From positions 1 through 48,707 of the forward strand of contig JANQSY010000101.1 in assembly GCA_028279065.1 (NCBI GenBank): a stretch of DNA of 48,707 nt, in the 5' to 3' direction. The notes beneath the pieces are model-generated. The model worked only from the letters and a program-made list of their open reading frames with translations, had not been told where the DNA came from and searched no databases. Below, piece after piece: positions 1 to 7,845 of this stretch. Position 1 is the first letter of the stretch; each line of letters begins with the position of its first letter. A program made the translations under genes and the position numbers. This stretch comes from Cytophagales bacterium. Its GTDB lineage: Bacteria; Bacteroidota; Bacteroidia; Cytophagales; CCMP332.

Positions 1-78
1 CCCAATGTGAATAGGACCATTGGCATAGGGGAGGGCAGCTGTTACTGTGGTTCTTTTGAATTCCTTGGGTCGGCTCAT
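1..78 (-). CDS. metG: Methionyl-tRNA synthetase, N-terminal fragment
   Basis: Only the first 26 codons are inside the window; the gene runs off the left edge. Read on the minus strand from the ATG at 78-76, the peptide contains [16 protein letters not shown]. This is the N-terminal Rossmann-fold segment of class I methionyl-tRNA synthetases, with the first part of the HIGH-type ATP-binding motif (HIG visible at the edge). The enzyme charges tRNA-Met with methionine in the cytoplasm. It lies downstream of the mechanosensitive channel gene on the same strand, 69 bp away, with its own candidate promoter box between them. The family call rests on a short but very characteristic stretch. Confidence 0.88.
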   Translation of the reverse strand, partial: MSRPKEFKRTTVTAALPYANGPIHIG

Positions 79-90
79 AAAAATCGACCG

Positions 91-98
91 CAAAGATA
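91..98 (-). promoter_or_regulatory. Candidate -7 box of metG promoter
   Basis: On the minus strand this reads TATCTTTG, an exact match to the Bacteroidota -7 consensus TAnnTTTG. It is followed by CGGTCG and a short T run just before the metG ATG at 78. The expected TTG-type -33 element about 20 bp upstream is not clear, so the call is tentative. The leader would be only a few bases long. Confidence 0.45.
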
Positions 99-147
99 AT
101 CGGGGATCGATTAGAGATGGTACTAATTAATAGCTATTGGAATTATA

Positions 148-2526
148 TCAATCCTTTTTATTGACATCGATGTTCATATTGGGTTTTTCAACCTTGATTC
201 CATTTTTTTCAAGGCCGTCATGCACGAACATTCCCCCCTTGCTTTCCGCGACAAAAACATCTCCTGTGGTCCAAAGAAGGACGCGGAAATTCAGTACTCC
301 ATTTTCATAGCCTACAAATAAAGCCTGAGGGGCAGGTTCTTCCATTAGTTCTGGAACTTTTGCCGCTGACTCCTCGATGACCTTGGCCACCTCCAGGGGG
401 TTGTTGCCAAAGGCAACAGGAATCCTTAATTCCACTCGCCTCTTGGTATCTGACAGGGTCCAGTTAATAACTTCCTTGGCTACCAGGTCATTGTTGGGAA
501 CCACAACTTCTGCACCCTTGAAGGTCCGGATAGTACTTGCCCTGATACCGATATTCAGGACCTTACCCATGGTTTGGCCAACGGTTACCGTGTCTCCCTT
601 GTTGATCGGCCTTTCAAAAACCAGGATCAATCCGGAAATGAAGTTGGCCACCACATTCTGGAGGCCAAATCCTATACCCACACCCAGGGCACCCGCAATA
701 AAGCCAACCCTATCCAGATCGATCCCCGTGGCCCCAATGGCAAAGAAGAATCCGATCACCACTAGGGTGTATTTGACGATCAGGGAAAACGCAAGCGGCA
801 CTCCCTTTTTGAGGTTTAACCTGCCTAGGATCTCCCTTTCCAACAGGATCTTCAGAGCGTTTGCCGTAAAAAGGGAAACCAATAAGATCAGGAAGAAGAA
901 TAGCACGGCTTCAATGGAAAGTTTGGATGTTCCAACCTCCCATTCCTTTTCAATAAATTCTCTTCCGGCACTGAGGAGGATCTCCCAGATCCCGGAAGTA
1001 TTCAAAACAGCTCTTAAACCGATGTACGATGAAACCAGTGTTAGGCCGGTATAAATTCCCCTCGTAATGGACTGGCGGTTTTCCTGGATCACCCTTGACC
1101 ATTCAAGGAAAGGGGCCTTCAACAGTATATGAACGTATCCCTTAGAAATCCCCAGGAGGATCAAAAGGATATATCCGACATAATAGCTTGTGATCAGGCT
1201 CCGCTGTAGGAAGAGTCCCATACGAAGGTAGCCGAGCATGTTTAGGATCAGACCTGCCAGAATTCCAAAAATGAAAAAGAAGAAGAACAGGTTTTCATAG
1301 CCCTTGACTTCTTCCTTGGTTTTTCTCACCAGAAAATAGCTATATCCAAGCACAATTGTGCTTGCACCTGCAAGGAAAATAAACCAGTTCCTTTTGAGAT
1401 AGGGATCGAGTATCCTTTGCTGGATCAGGATCCCTGAAATAAAAAGGACGAATAAGCCCAGGGAAAGAAAGCGATAGCCTTTGTTGCTGATGAAAAAACC
1501 CTGAACCGAGTAGGAAATGAGAATTATGAATGAAAAGAATACCGCACCGATCAACTCTGGTGGGTTTTCAAATACGAGGATCTGGGTAAGGATCAGTGAG
1601 ATGAATATCCCCGAGAACCAAGGCTTTTTGAAGATCGCATGGGTGCCATTGATGGCCAGATTGCCCGATTTGACCAAACCCTCCCGAGATTTTGAGAATA
1701 TGAATGTCAGATAAAAAAGAGCAAAGAATAACAGGGTCCAGACCAGGTAGTAAGAATGTTGAACCGCATATTTCTTGCTATCCTTAAAACTGCTCTCGAA
1801 CAGCTTTTTTGCGCTTAAATAATCAACAATTAGCGAATCCTGATCTTCAGCTCTTCTCCAGATCGGATTGGCAGTCCGTTCAAAGGTGGCAGAAAGGTAA
1901 TTCTGCTGAAATTCAAGGATCCTTGCCTGATATTTGGAAATGGTGTTAATGGTTTTTTGAACCTCACCATTAAAATCTATCAGTTGGTTTAGGGTATCGT
2001 TCAAACCCTGTATTGCATGATCCAGAATAAGGATCGCGGAATCGATCTGCCCCTTGGTTACTTCAGGGATCTCCAGTTCCCTTGGCATATCGCGAGTCGT
2101 TACCCACACCTCCTTTTTATTCTTTAGCTCGGAAATATCCTGTTCAATTTTGGAGGAATGCTTTGTGATTGCTGTCTGGAAGTTTCCTACGGCATCGGCT
2201 TTGCGATTCCAGTGGTTCCTGGCATCCGCCATCTTCGACTGCTCAATCTCAAACTCGAGTATGAATTCCGTATAGATGATCAGGCTGTCGATCTCCGGAT
2301 TGAGAAGGTCAAGCTCTTCTCTCAGGCTAGCGATCTCATCGGATACCTGATCTTCCTCTTTCTTTTTGTCAATAAATGACTCAAGCTCATCAGCTTTGCC
2401 GGCAATATCAATGAGGGGTAGGACCTCGGTTTTTAATGAATCACCTTTTTCTTGTCCTAGTAGGTCAAAAGGCAGGATCAGTAGCAGTGCAGCAAGAATA
2501 ACAACGGACTTCCTCATATCAGACAT
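148..2526 (-). CDS. Large MscS-family mechanosensitive ion channel
   Basis: This 792-residue protein would open under membrane tension to release solutes during osmotic downshock. The N-terminus (about residues 1-25) is a signal peptide. A charged, probably coiled-coil extracytoplasmic region follows to about residue 250, then a long series of hydrophobic segments. The MscS core begins near residue 612 with the Gly/Ala-rich pore helix GVGIGFGLQNVVANF, followed by the beta domain (FERPINKGD, VPNNDL). It is much longer than minimal MscS (about 286 residues) and resembles the MscK/YbdG-like extended architecture. The start at 2526 gives MSDMRKS; the Met at 2517 is an equally good start. Same strand as metG; divergent from the SIR2-like gene. 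Confidence 0.88.
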   Translation of the reverse strand: MSDMRKSVVILAALLLILPFDLLGQEKGDSLKTEVLPLIDIAGKADELESFIDKKKEEDQVSDEIASLREELDLLNPEIDSLIIYTEFILEFEIEQSKMADARNHWNRKADAVGNFQTAITKHSSKIEQDISELKNKKEVWVTTRDMPRELEIPEVTKGQIDSAILILDHAIQGLNDTLNQLIDFNGEVQKTINTISKYQARILEFQQNYLSATFERTANPIWRRAEDQDSLIVDYLSAKKLFESSFKDSKKYAVQHSYYLVWTLLFFALFYLTFIFSKSREGLVKSGNLAINGTHAIFKKPWFSGIFISLILTQILVFENPPELIGAVFFSFIILISYSVQGFFISNKGYRFLSLGLFVLFISGILIQQRILDPYLKRNWFIFLAGASTIVLGYSYFLVRKTKEEVKGYENLFFFFFIFGILAGLILNMLGYLRMGLFLQRSLITSYYVGYILLILLGISKGYVHILLKAPFLEWSRVIQENRQSITRGIYTGLTLVSSYIGLRAVLNTSGIWEILLSAGREFIEKEWEVGTSKLSIEAVLFFFLILLVSLFTANALKILLEREILGRLNLKKGVPLAFSLIVKYTLVVIGFFFAIGATGIDLDRVGFIAGALGVGIGFGLQNVVANFISGLILVFERPINKGDTVTVGQTMGKVLNIGIRASTIRTFKGAEVVVPNNDLVAKEVINWTLSDTKRRVELRIPVAFGNNPLEVAKVIEESAAKVPELMEEPAPQALFVGYENGVLNFRVLLWTTGDVFVAESKGGMFVHDGLEKNGIKVEKPNMNIDVNKKD

Positions 2527-2700
2527 TGTGCTCTGTAAAGTAAAGGAAGAAATGGGTTTGACGAAAAAGCAAAAAAACTGGACAATAGAATAGAAATTGT
2601 CAAGTAGGATAACAGGACATATTGGCTTTCAAAAAGGAGCAGACTAATTAGGTATCTTTATATTTATTAATTTTTTCTTTAAAAAATATAATCTTAACAT

Positions 2701-3717
2701 ATGGGAAAGACTACTTACTTACTAGGGGCTGGAGCGAGTGCAAATGAAATCCCGATCGATTCAAATCTCGCGGTTGAATTAAAGGAGTTTATAAAATTTT
2801 TGAGAAAGAATGAAAATCAACTGAAGAATGAAGATTTTCAAAGATTCCCAGGAACAAATAAATTTCAAACCCAGACGGAATTGATTAATGATCTTGAGGA
2901 TTTGGCAATTAAGCTAAGCGGTATAAATCAACAAGGTAAAATTGATACCCGGGCTTATGCAATTCGTAATAAGGAAACCCAATTTCGCAAATTGAAAATT
3001 GCCGTAACCTGTTTTTTCCTTTACCTCGAACGCAAGGGGGGTATTAACCCAAGATATAACAATGTGATGCCTGCATGGATAGGTGATACTTTAGGAAATT
3101 TTAGGGATGACATCAGAGTCCTTTCCTGGAATTATGATATCCAAATTGAGCGAGCAATCGGGGCTCAGTTTGATATGGATGATTTTGAGGATATTCAAAC
3201 AAAAGGGAATTTTTACACGAAATTCCAAGATCCCCTTATTCAAGACCAGGGATTTGAAATAATCAAATTGAATGGTTCAGCGACAATTTTTGATGGGGCG
3301 GACAGATCGAAATCATTCTATTTTTATTATTTATCAGAATTAAAGGGAGAGGAATTTGTAGAAAAAATTTGCGAAGCGTTTGCATGGCTTTCTTCTAGAC
3401 GAATCTTTCCAGGACTTTCATTTGCATTTGAGGAGTTTGGTCAACAAGAATTGTTAAAAAGAGTCGAATACTCTATCCAAAATACTGAGCGATTGATCGT
3501 CATAGGTTATTCCTTCCCCCCAGTTAATCAGCATATCGATAAAAAAATTCTATCATTGATAGAACCAAAATATTTGGAGATATATGATTTTGACCCGAAT
3601 TCAATTCGGCTAAGAATGAATAAGCTTGTTACTCACATTTCGAATTCAGAAGTCACAGAACACGAAATATCCAGGGACAGTCTCTACGCTCCATTTCCAA
3701 CCCCACCTCTTTATTAA
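2701..3717 (+). CDS. Orphan SIR2-like domain protein
   Basis: The 338-residue protein starts with a nucleotide-binding loop YLLGAGASA (residues 6-14). It has SWNYD (142-146) where SIR2-like domains carry their conserved Asn-Tyr-Asp, IIKLNGSA (187-194) where many members have KLHG, and VIGYSFPP (267-274) near the C-terminus. This is the layout of SIR2-like NAD-binding domains found in several prokaryotic antiphage systems (ThsA, DSR, SIR2-HerA). No second domain and no obvious partner gene adjoin it. The His-to-Asn change at KLNG may mean altered chemistry, or may be normal in this subfamily. The gene and its upstream region are clearly more AT-rich than their neighbours, which suggests transfer. 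A defence role is inferred, not shown. Confidence 0.75.
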   Translation: MGKTTYLLGAGASANEIPIDSNLAVELKEFIKFLRKNENQLKNEDFQRFPGTNKFQTQTELINDLEDLAIKLSGINQQGKIDTRAYAIRNKETQFRKLKIAVTCFFLYLERKGGINPRYNNVMPAWIGDTLGNFRDDIRVLSWNYDIQIERAIGAQFDMDDFEDIQTKGNFYTKFQDPLIQDQGFEIIKLNGSATIFDGADRSKSFYFYYLSELKGEEFVEKICEAFAWLSSRRIFPGLSFAFEEFGQQELLKRVEYSIQNTERLIVIGYSFPPVNQHIDKKILSLIEPKYLEIYDFDPNSIRLRMNKLVTHISNSEVTEHEISRDSLYAPFPTPPLY

Positions 3718-3795
3718 GCACCTCGAAGAAGGTTTTTCCACCAATCTTATTCCAGGGTATAAAAAAGGCTTGAAAATCAGTGATAGGCTTTATTG

Positions 3796-3814
3796 TGCAC
3801 CCGGAGGGACTCGA
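3796..3814 (-). repeat. Degenerate copy of tRNA-Arg 3' end (att-like)
   Basis: These 19 bases match the 3' end of the tRNA-Arg gene at 5508-5526 in 16 positions and in the same orientation (T-loop side plus the 3' acceptor strand). The rest of a tRNA is not present on the upstream side. An intact tRNA at one end and a 3'-end copy at the other is the usual geometry of an element integrated into a tRNA gene. The three mismatches make it an old or uncertain site. Confidence 0.4.
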
Positions 3815-3940
3815 CCTTCCGCTAGCGAGGATGCCTCTAACTGACCTTTGGGTCTTTTGTCAATGAGTTTGCTGTTCCAGTTGTACCTTTGGCTGTTCTA
3901 GAAATCATGTGGGCATGGAATCACTGCCTTGATTATACGA

Positions 3941-4324
3941 TCATAAATATCCATCCGATATAAGGCGGGAAATTTTGGTGACCTTCTGAACAGCAGCCTG
4001 AAGAGCCGAATCAGATCCATCCAGGGTGATGGTGATCGATGTCGGGTTGGTACCAGTGGGTCGGTTTTTGTAACTGGATTCAGAGTCATTCGTAATGGAT
4101 GGAAATTGGCGCATTGACCGACCGCCTGAATCATCCCCGGTAAAGAATTCCAGATCCACCCCATACAGTTCGGCCAATTTCAGCAGATGTTCCAGGATCG
4201 GAACGGTTTCTCCCCTTTCCCACCGGGCATAGGTGGTATAGTGGACCCCGATTTTTTCTCCAATGAATGCCTGGGTGTATCTATTAGCGGCTTTTAGTTG
4301 ACGTAATTTTTCCGGAATTCCCAT
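3941..4324 (-). CDS. XRE-family helix-turn-helix transcriptional regulator
   Basis: From the internal ATG at 4324 the product is 127 residues. It begins MGIPEKLRQLKAANRYTQ, continues with IGVHYTTYARWERGETVP, and ends the domain with LLKLAELYGVDLEFF. This is a typical Cro/C1-type HTH over about residues 3-65. The tail is Ser/Thr-rich and ends with a short predicted helix (ALQAAVQKVTKISRLI). An upstream start at 4369 would add 15 residues unlike the family, so 4324 is preferred. It is divergent from the broken gene at 4526 and lies within the putative tRNA-Arg element. It probably regulates itself or its neighbour; the target is unknown. Confidence 0.82.
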   Translation of the reverse strand: MGIPEKLRQLKAANRYTQAFIGEKIGVHYTTYARWERGETVPILEHLLKLAELYGVDLEFFTGDDSGGRSMRQFPSITNDSESSYKNRPTGTNPTSITITLDGSDSALQAAVQKVTKISRLISDGYL

Positions 4325-4333
4325 TCGGATCCG

Positions 4334-4347
4334 TTTTAGATCTAAAA
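4334..4347. promoter_or_regulatory. Perfect 14-bp palindrome, candidate operator of the XRE regulator
   Basis: TTTTAGATCTAAAA is a perfect palindrome nine bases upstream of the preferred start of the XRE gene. HTH regulators of this family often bind such dyads and repress their own promoters. A second, wider inverted repeat (AATCAAGC at 4364-4371 and GCTTGATT at 4411-4418) lies further upstream in the same divergent intergenic region. The operator role is inferred from position and symmetry only. Confidence 0.35.
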
Positions 4348-4525
4348 TCAAATTACTTCCAACAATCAAGCCGAAAAAAGGGGTATATATGCTTAAAAAA
4401 TTGTATTAAAGCTTGATTTTGTGCAAAAATATGCTTTTCGTTGCCTTTATATCCGGAAATCAAGGGAATCAGACCACCAATATATGCCCTGATTCTAGGG
4501 TTTAATGTTCTAAAATCATGCACTT

Positions 4526-5193
4526 GTGAGCAAAATCAGGCGGAATCAGATCAAAAACATCCTGGGAGATGGCGAAATCAAGGAAATGGGTTCGACTGAT
4601 GCCCAGCTAAACCGCCTTGAAATTCCACGGAAACACTTTTTCCAAATCTCCATATTGAGATCATCAAGCTCCGGATTTTTGAATCCTTCCGTTTGCAACT
4701 CCGGCCGAAATTGGCATTGATCGATTTTCCATTACTACTAGAAGAATTTGAAGATCATGCCGGGCCAGGGTCTAGGGGTGCCCTGGTTCGGGAACCTTTG
4801 CTGATCAAAAAACAGCAAATCATAGAAGTGTTTTCCGAATTCTGTTCCAGGCGCCGGATCCAGTTCGAAAAAAACGGTGATGAATACCGTAACCGAGGGG
4901 AAATCATCAAAAAAGCCCTTCAAAGAGTAACAGCAAGTCTTTCAAATTTCAAACTCATGGACCTGGATTCCATCTATCGGGAACTGGTGGCCCTTACTCC
5001 TGAATTCAGGCTTCTTTACCTGGGGATTTCCCCGGAATTCACTGAAAAAACCAACATCCATTTGGCCATTGCTGAAAGGCACTTCCATTCGAGTATTAAT
5101 ATCCATTTCAAACCCAAAAAGCATGTACGGAAAAGTGCGAAATCTAGCTATTCAATTACAGCAAGGAGAGATTCAGAATCCTGGAGGGAATAG
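4526..5193 (+). pseudogene. Unknown gene with an apparent frameshift
   Basis: A GTG-started frame runs from 4526 through QLNRLEIPRKHFF, then becomes Ser-rich nonsense and stops at 4720. The frame open from 4621 to 5193 reads well (PNLHIEIIKLRIFESFRLQLRP and onward, about 180 residues). The two frames join naturally at the T5 run at 4637-4641: one extra T would give HFFPNLHIEII without a break. This indicates a one-base deletion, or a homopolymer sequencing error, in a gene of about 220 residues. I do not recognise the family. The product is soluble, helical and rich in charged residues, with a basic C-terminus. It is divergent from the XRE regulator and could be its partner. Confidence 0.5.
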
Positions 5194-5420
5194 GGTGGTT
5201 CCCTTTGGGATTCTGTTTTTTGCACCGGATCCGGGTGAAGGGATTGAGATCGATGACTTCATGGGCAGTTTGTTAAATCTATTAACCCGTTGCCCCTGTT
5301 GTTTATTGGATAGAGTGCGGGAGATTTCAAGGCTTTTCAGCCAAGTACAGACCTGAGATGGAGTGGATCCGTTCAGACGCAGCGTTTCGAGAGGATTTTG
5401 CAGAAGTTAGGAAGAATTCT

Positions 5421-5502
5421 AGATTTCTCGAGTGAGTCCCGACAAAGTCGGGAGAGAACAGACCTTCGAGTGACTCGCTGACACTCTCACTCTTTGGTCT
5501 GT
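5421..5502. repeat. Complex inverted-repeat region in the gene-free stretch 5194-5507
   Basis: The 314 bp between the broken gene and tRNA-Arg contain no credible ORF. They do contain nested dyads. TCCCGAC/GTCGGGA (5437-5443 and 5447-5453, 3-base loop) is a tight hairpin. ACAGACC/GGTCTGT (5458-5464 and 5496-5502) encloses GAGTGA/TCACTC. The left edge AGATTTCTCGAG resembles the edge of the palindromic repeats near 7225 and 7686 (AGATTCTTCGG), so it may be a distant member of the same family. It could also work as a terminator for the minus-strand tRNA. Confidence 0.45.
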
Positions 5503-5507
5503 CAAAG

Positions 5508-5580
5508 TACACCCGGGAGGACTCGAACCCCCACCTCAAGAACCGGAATCTTGTATTCTATCCTGTTGAACTACGGGTGC
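5508..5580 (-). tRNA. tRNA-Arg (anticodon CCG)
   Basis: On the minus strand the sequence folds into a full cloverleaf. It has a 7-bp acceptor stem GCACCCG/CGGGTGT with discriminator A, a D arm, an anticodon stem CAAGA/TCTTG around loop TTCCGGT (anticodon CCG), and a T arm with loop TTCGAGT. It reads Arg codon CGG. CCA is not encoded. Its 3' end points left, towards the remnant element and its degenerate 3' copy at 3796-3814. Confidence 0.93.
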
Positions 5581-5693
5581 AAGGCTGCAAAACTAGTCCA
5601 TGGGTTTTTGAAAAACCATTCCCCTTCTTTTGAGGTTACCAATTTGTTCCTTTTCAGGCGCTCACCTTGGTGGTTCCTGGGGAATTAATTTCA

Positions 5694-5701
5694 TAAATTT
5701 G
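5694..5701 (+). promoter_or_regulatory. -7 box of ahcY promoter
   Basis: TAAATTTG matches TAnnTTTG exactly, 19 bases before the ahcY ATG. It is followed by CGGTCC and an A run, close to the start of the transcripts proposed for the translation-gene promoters further right. A CTTGG at 5666-5670 could serve as the -33 element, though the 24-bp spacing is slightly long. Confidence 0.6.
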
Positions 5702-5720
5702 CGGTCCAAAAAAATTCAAC

Positions 5721-7028
5721 ATGGAGGTAAAAACACTGAATTACAAGGTAAAAGACATTAATCTGGCCGAATGGGGCCGAAAAGAGATCAAACTGGCTGA
5801 AGCAGAAATGCCTGGCTTGATGGCGATAAGAGAAGAGTTTGGGGCTGATCAGCCACTTAAGGGAGCAAGGATTGCTGGTTGCCTTCATATGACCATCCAA
5901 ACTGCGGTGCTGATAGAGACATTAACAGCCCTGGGGGCAGAGGTCACATGGTCTTCATGCAATATTTTTTCTACTCAGGACCACGCCGCCGCTGCGATTG
6001 CTGCCACTGGTGTCCCTGTTTTTGCCTGGAAAGGGATGAGCGAAGAGGAGTTTGATTGGGCAATCGAGCAAACCCTGGATGCCTTTGAAGATGGTAAAGC
6101 TTTGAACATGATCCTCGACGATGGGGGAGACCTGACCAATATGGTCCTTGACCGTCGGCCTGAATTGGTTCCTGAGATCAAGGGATTATCCGAAGAAACC
6201 ACCACCGGTGTTCTTCGCCTCTATGACAGAATGAAGAATGATACTCTTCCAATGCCTGCTATCAACGTGAATGACTCGGTAACCAAGTCAAAGTTTGATA
6301 ACAAATATGGCTGCAAGGAGTCTGCAGTTGATGCGATCAGAAGAGCAACCGATGTTATGATGGCTGGTAAGGTAGCCGTTGTTGCCGGATATGGCGACGT
6401 TGGAAAAGGTACTGCGCAATCCCTGAGAGGTGCTGGCGCAAGAGTGATAGTAACCGAGATCGACCCTATTTGTGCTCTTCAAGCAGCCATGGATGGATTT
6501 GAAGTCAAGAAAATGGAGAATGCCGTTCCAAGAGCTGATATTGTTATCACCGCTACAGGTAATAAGGATATTGTAACCGGGGATCTGTTTAAAATGATGA
6601 ACGATAAGACCATTGTCTGCAACATCGGCCACTTCGACAATGAGATCGATATTGCATGGTTGGAGCAGAACTATGGCGAGACCAAGTATACTGTTAAACC
6701 TCAGGTTGATGTTTTTAACGTTGATGGAAAAGAGATCATCATTCTTGCCGAAGGAAGGCTGGTAAACCTGGGATGTGCTACCGGGCACCCTTCATTTGTG
6801 ATGTCCAACTCTTTCACCAATCAGACCCTGGCTCAGATCGAGCTTTGGAATAATTCTGATAATTATGAGAATAAGGTGTATACACTCCCTAAGCATTTGG
6901 ATGAGAAAGTAGCCAAGCTACACCTTGCCAAGATCGGTGTTGAGTTGACCGAACTTACCGATGAGCAGGCTAATTACATTGGAGTTCCAAAGCAGGGACC
7001 CTACAAGCCTGAGCATTACAGGTACTAA
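5721..7028 (+). CDS. ahcY: S-adenosylhomocysteine hydrolase
   Basis: The 435-residue enzyme reversibly splits S-adenosylhomocysteine into adenosine and homocysteine, clearing the inhibitor of SAM-dependent methylation. Family hallmarks are [16 protein letters not shown] and [15 protein letters not shown] in the substrate domain, then [20 protein letters not shown], the NAD-binding Rossmann motif, near residue 220. A C-terminal [14 protein letters not shown] is followed by the final KPEHYRY, whose Lys/Tyr reach the neighbouring NAD site. Length and ends match bacterial SAHH. It is transcribed alone between its own promoter box and a strong terminator. A short Met-Glu-Val start after an A/T-rich leader without Shine-Dalgarno is normal for Bacteroidota. 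Confidence 0.97.
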   Translation: MEVKTLNYKVKDINLAEWGRKEIKLAEAEMPGLMAIREEFGADQPLKGARIAGCLHMTIQTAVLIETLTALGAEVTWSSCNIFSTQDHAAAAIAATGVPVFAWKGMSEEEFDWAIEQTLDAFEDGKALNMILDDGGDLTNMVLDRRPELVPEIKGLSEETTTGVLRLYDRMKNDTLPMPAINVNDSVTKSKFDNKYGCKESAVDAIRRATDVMMAGKVAVVAGYGDVGKGTAQSLRGAGARVIVTEIDPICALQAAMDGFEVKKMENAVPRADIVITATGNKDIVTGDLFKMMNDKTIVCNIGHFDNEIDIAWLEQNYGETKYTVKPQVDVFNVDGKEIIILAEGRLVNLGCATGHPSFVMSNSFTNQTLAQIELWNNSDNYENKVYTLPKHLDEKVAKLHLAKIGVELTELTDEQANYIGVPKQGPYKPEHYRY

Positions 7029-7050
7029 GATTTAGTATTTTATTTTTTTG

Positions 7051-7082
7051 CCCCGCTTCTCATCGAGGAGCGGGGTTTTTTT
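7051..7082 (+). terminator. Rho-independent terminator of ahcY
   Basis: The arms CCCCGCTTCTC and GAGGAGCGGGG form an 11-bp stem (one G-U) around a 3-base loop, followed by seven T. It lies 22 bases after the ahcY stop codon. Confidence 0.9.
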
Positions 7083-7096
7083 ATGTCTCCTTTTTC

Positions 7097-7132
7097 GTCA
7101 CCCACAGGTTTTTAGCAAAAACCGAAGAGTCT
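7097..7132. repeat. Palindromic repeat, copy A (one arm)
   Basis: This is a diverged copy of the right arm seen at 7270-7305 and 7940-7975. It starts GTCACCCACAGG, continues with an AAAACCGAAGAGTCT end, and is followed by ATCGATTA at 7134-7141. No matching left arm is visible beside it. It is part of the 324-bp gene-free stretch 7029-7352, which otherwise holds the ahcY terminator and copy B. Confidence 0.65.
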
Positions 7133-7224
7133 GATCGATTAAATCTGATCCATCAAATCCTTTTTCTGAGGGCGTAATTATTGAGTGGAGGCGGATCTAT
7201 TGTCTAATTCCGGTATTGTCTTTA

Positions 7225-7305
7225 AGATTCTACGGCTCAAAGAGCCTCTGAATGACGGAAAAAATAATTGTCACTCAGAGGTTTTCAGCGAAAACCGAAG
7301 AGTCT
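7225..7305. repeat. Palindromic repeat, copy B (two arms), left of the GIY-YIG gene
   Basis: The left arm 7225-7256 (AGATTCTACGGCTC...GAATGAC) is an imperfect inverted repeat of the right arm 7270-7305 (GTCACTCAGAGG...GAAGAGTCT), with a 13-base A/T-rich spacer. The right arm runs into a perfect 14-bp palindrome TCTAATCGATTAGA (7303-7316), which contains ATCGATTA. Copy B ends 47 bp before the nuclease start codon. As RNA it would form a long stem-loop. Confidence 0.8.
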
Positions 7306-7352
7306 AATCGATTAGATCCGCTTAGCATAGGACTTATTCTTATTGTTCCGGA

Positions 7353-7652
7353 ATGGAATCAGGTGGAGCGGTTTACATAATAACCAATAGAAACCATACG
7401 ACATTTTATACGGGGGTCACATCCGATCTATATCCAAGAATTGTCGAACACCGGGAAAAGAAGTACCCAAGGTCATTTACCGCTAGATATCGACTCAAGA
7501 AGCTGGTCCATTTCGAATCCTATTTAACAATCATGGAAGCCATTGACCGTGAAAAGTATATCAAAGGGAAAAGCCGTCAATGGAAAATTGATCTGATTGA
7601 ACAAAACAATCCAAATTGGGAGGACCTCTTTTATGAAATAATGGGATGGTAG
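7353..7652 (+). CDS. GIY-YIG domain nuclease, small stand-alone type
   Basis: The 99-residue protein is essentially one GIY-YIG domain. AVYIITN (residues 6-12) stands for GIY and FYTGVTSDL (residues 19-27) for YIG. RIVEHR carries the conserved Arg, and MEAIDREKYIKG the catalytic Glu region. It resembles the UvrC/YhbQ-like excinuclease-type endonucleases common in Bacteroidota, which would cut DNA; their cellular role is unknown. The gene sits alone between palindromic repeat copies B (ending 7305) and C (starting 7686), with no operon partner. This arrangement resembles REP-associated transposase loci, so a link between nuclease and repeats is plausible but unproven. Confidence 0.88.
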   Translation: MESGGAVYIITNRNHTTFYTGVTSDLYPRIVEHREKKYPRSFTARYRLKKLVHFESYLTIMEAIDREKYIKGKSRQWKIDLIEQNNPNWEDLFYEIMGW

Positions 7653-7685
7653 CAAAGCTGTGATGTACTTGAGCTGCTATCGATT

Positions 7686-7757
7686 AGATTCTTCGGCTCA
7701 AAGAGCCTCTGAATGACGAAAAAAGTTAGCGTCACTCAGAGCGGAAGCGAAGAGTCT
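7686..7757. repeat. Palindromic repeat, copy C (two arms), right of the GIY-YIG gene
   Basis: The left arm 7686-7717 matches the copy B left arm with one difference (AGATTCTTCGG in place of AGATTCTACGG), and the right arm 7731-7757 starts with the same GTCACTCAGAG. The right arm is shortened inside (GCGGAAGCG in place of the longer loop) but ends in the same GAAGAGTCT. ATCGATTA (7679-7686) adjoins its left edge, as it does the right edge of copies A and B. The copy begins 34 bp after the nuclease stop codon. Confidence 0.8.
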
Positions 7758-7845
7758 CACGCACATAATTCAAAATATTCCGCTCCCACATACTTGAAAG
7801 GTTGACTTAAGGAAGACGCTTTCAAATTAGCCCCCTTCAATCCAT

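Noticed and set aside
377-1054. Long plus-strand frame opposite the mechanosensitive channel gene
   Set aside because: It is antisense to a clear conserved protein and has shadow-like composition (rich in Pro, Arg, Thr).
3796-3870. A second full tRNA gene on the minus strand
   Set aside because: Only the T-loop side and 3' acceptor strand resemble a tRNA. No 5' acceptor strand, D arm or anticodon stem can be matched upstream.
3898-4164. Minus-strand frame overlapping the XRE gene
   Set aside because: It is in another frame of the XRE coding region; the XRE frame has a clear domain.
4637-4641. Programmed -1 frameshift in the unknown gene
   Set aside because: CAC TTT TTC is not a standard X XXY YYZ slippery site, and no clear downstream structure was found. 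A plain indel is simpler.
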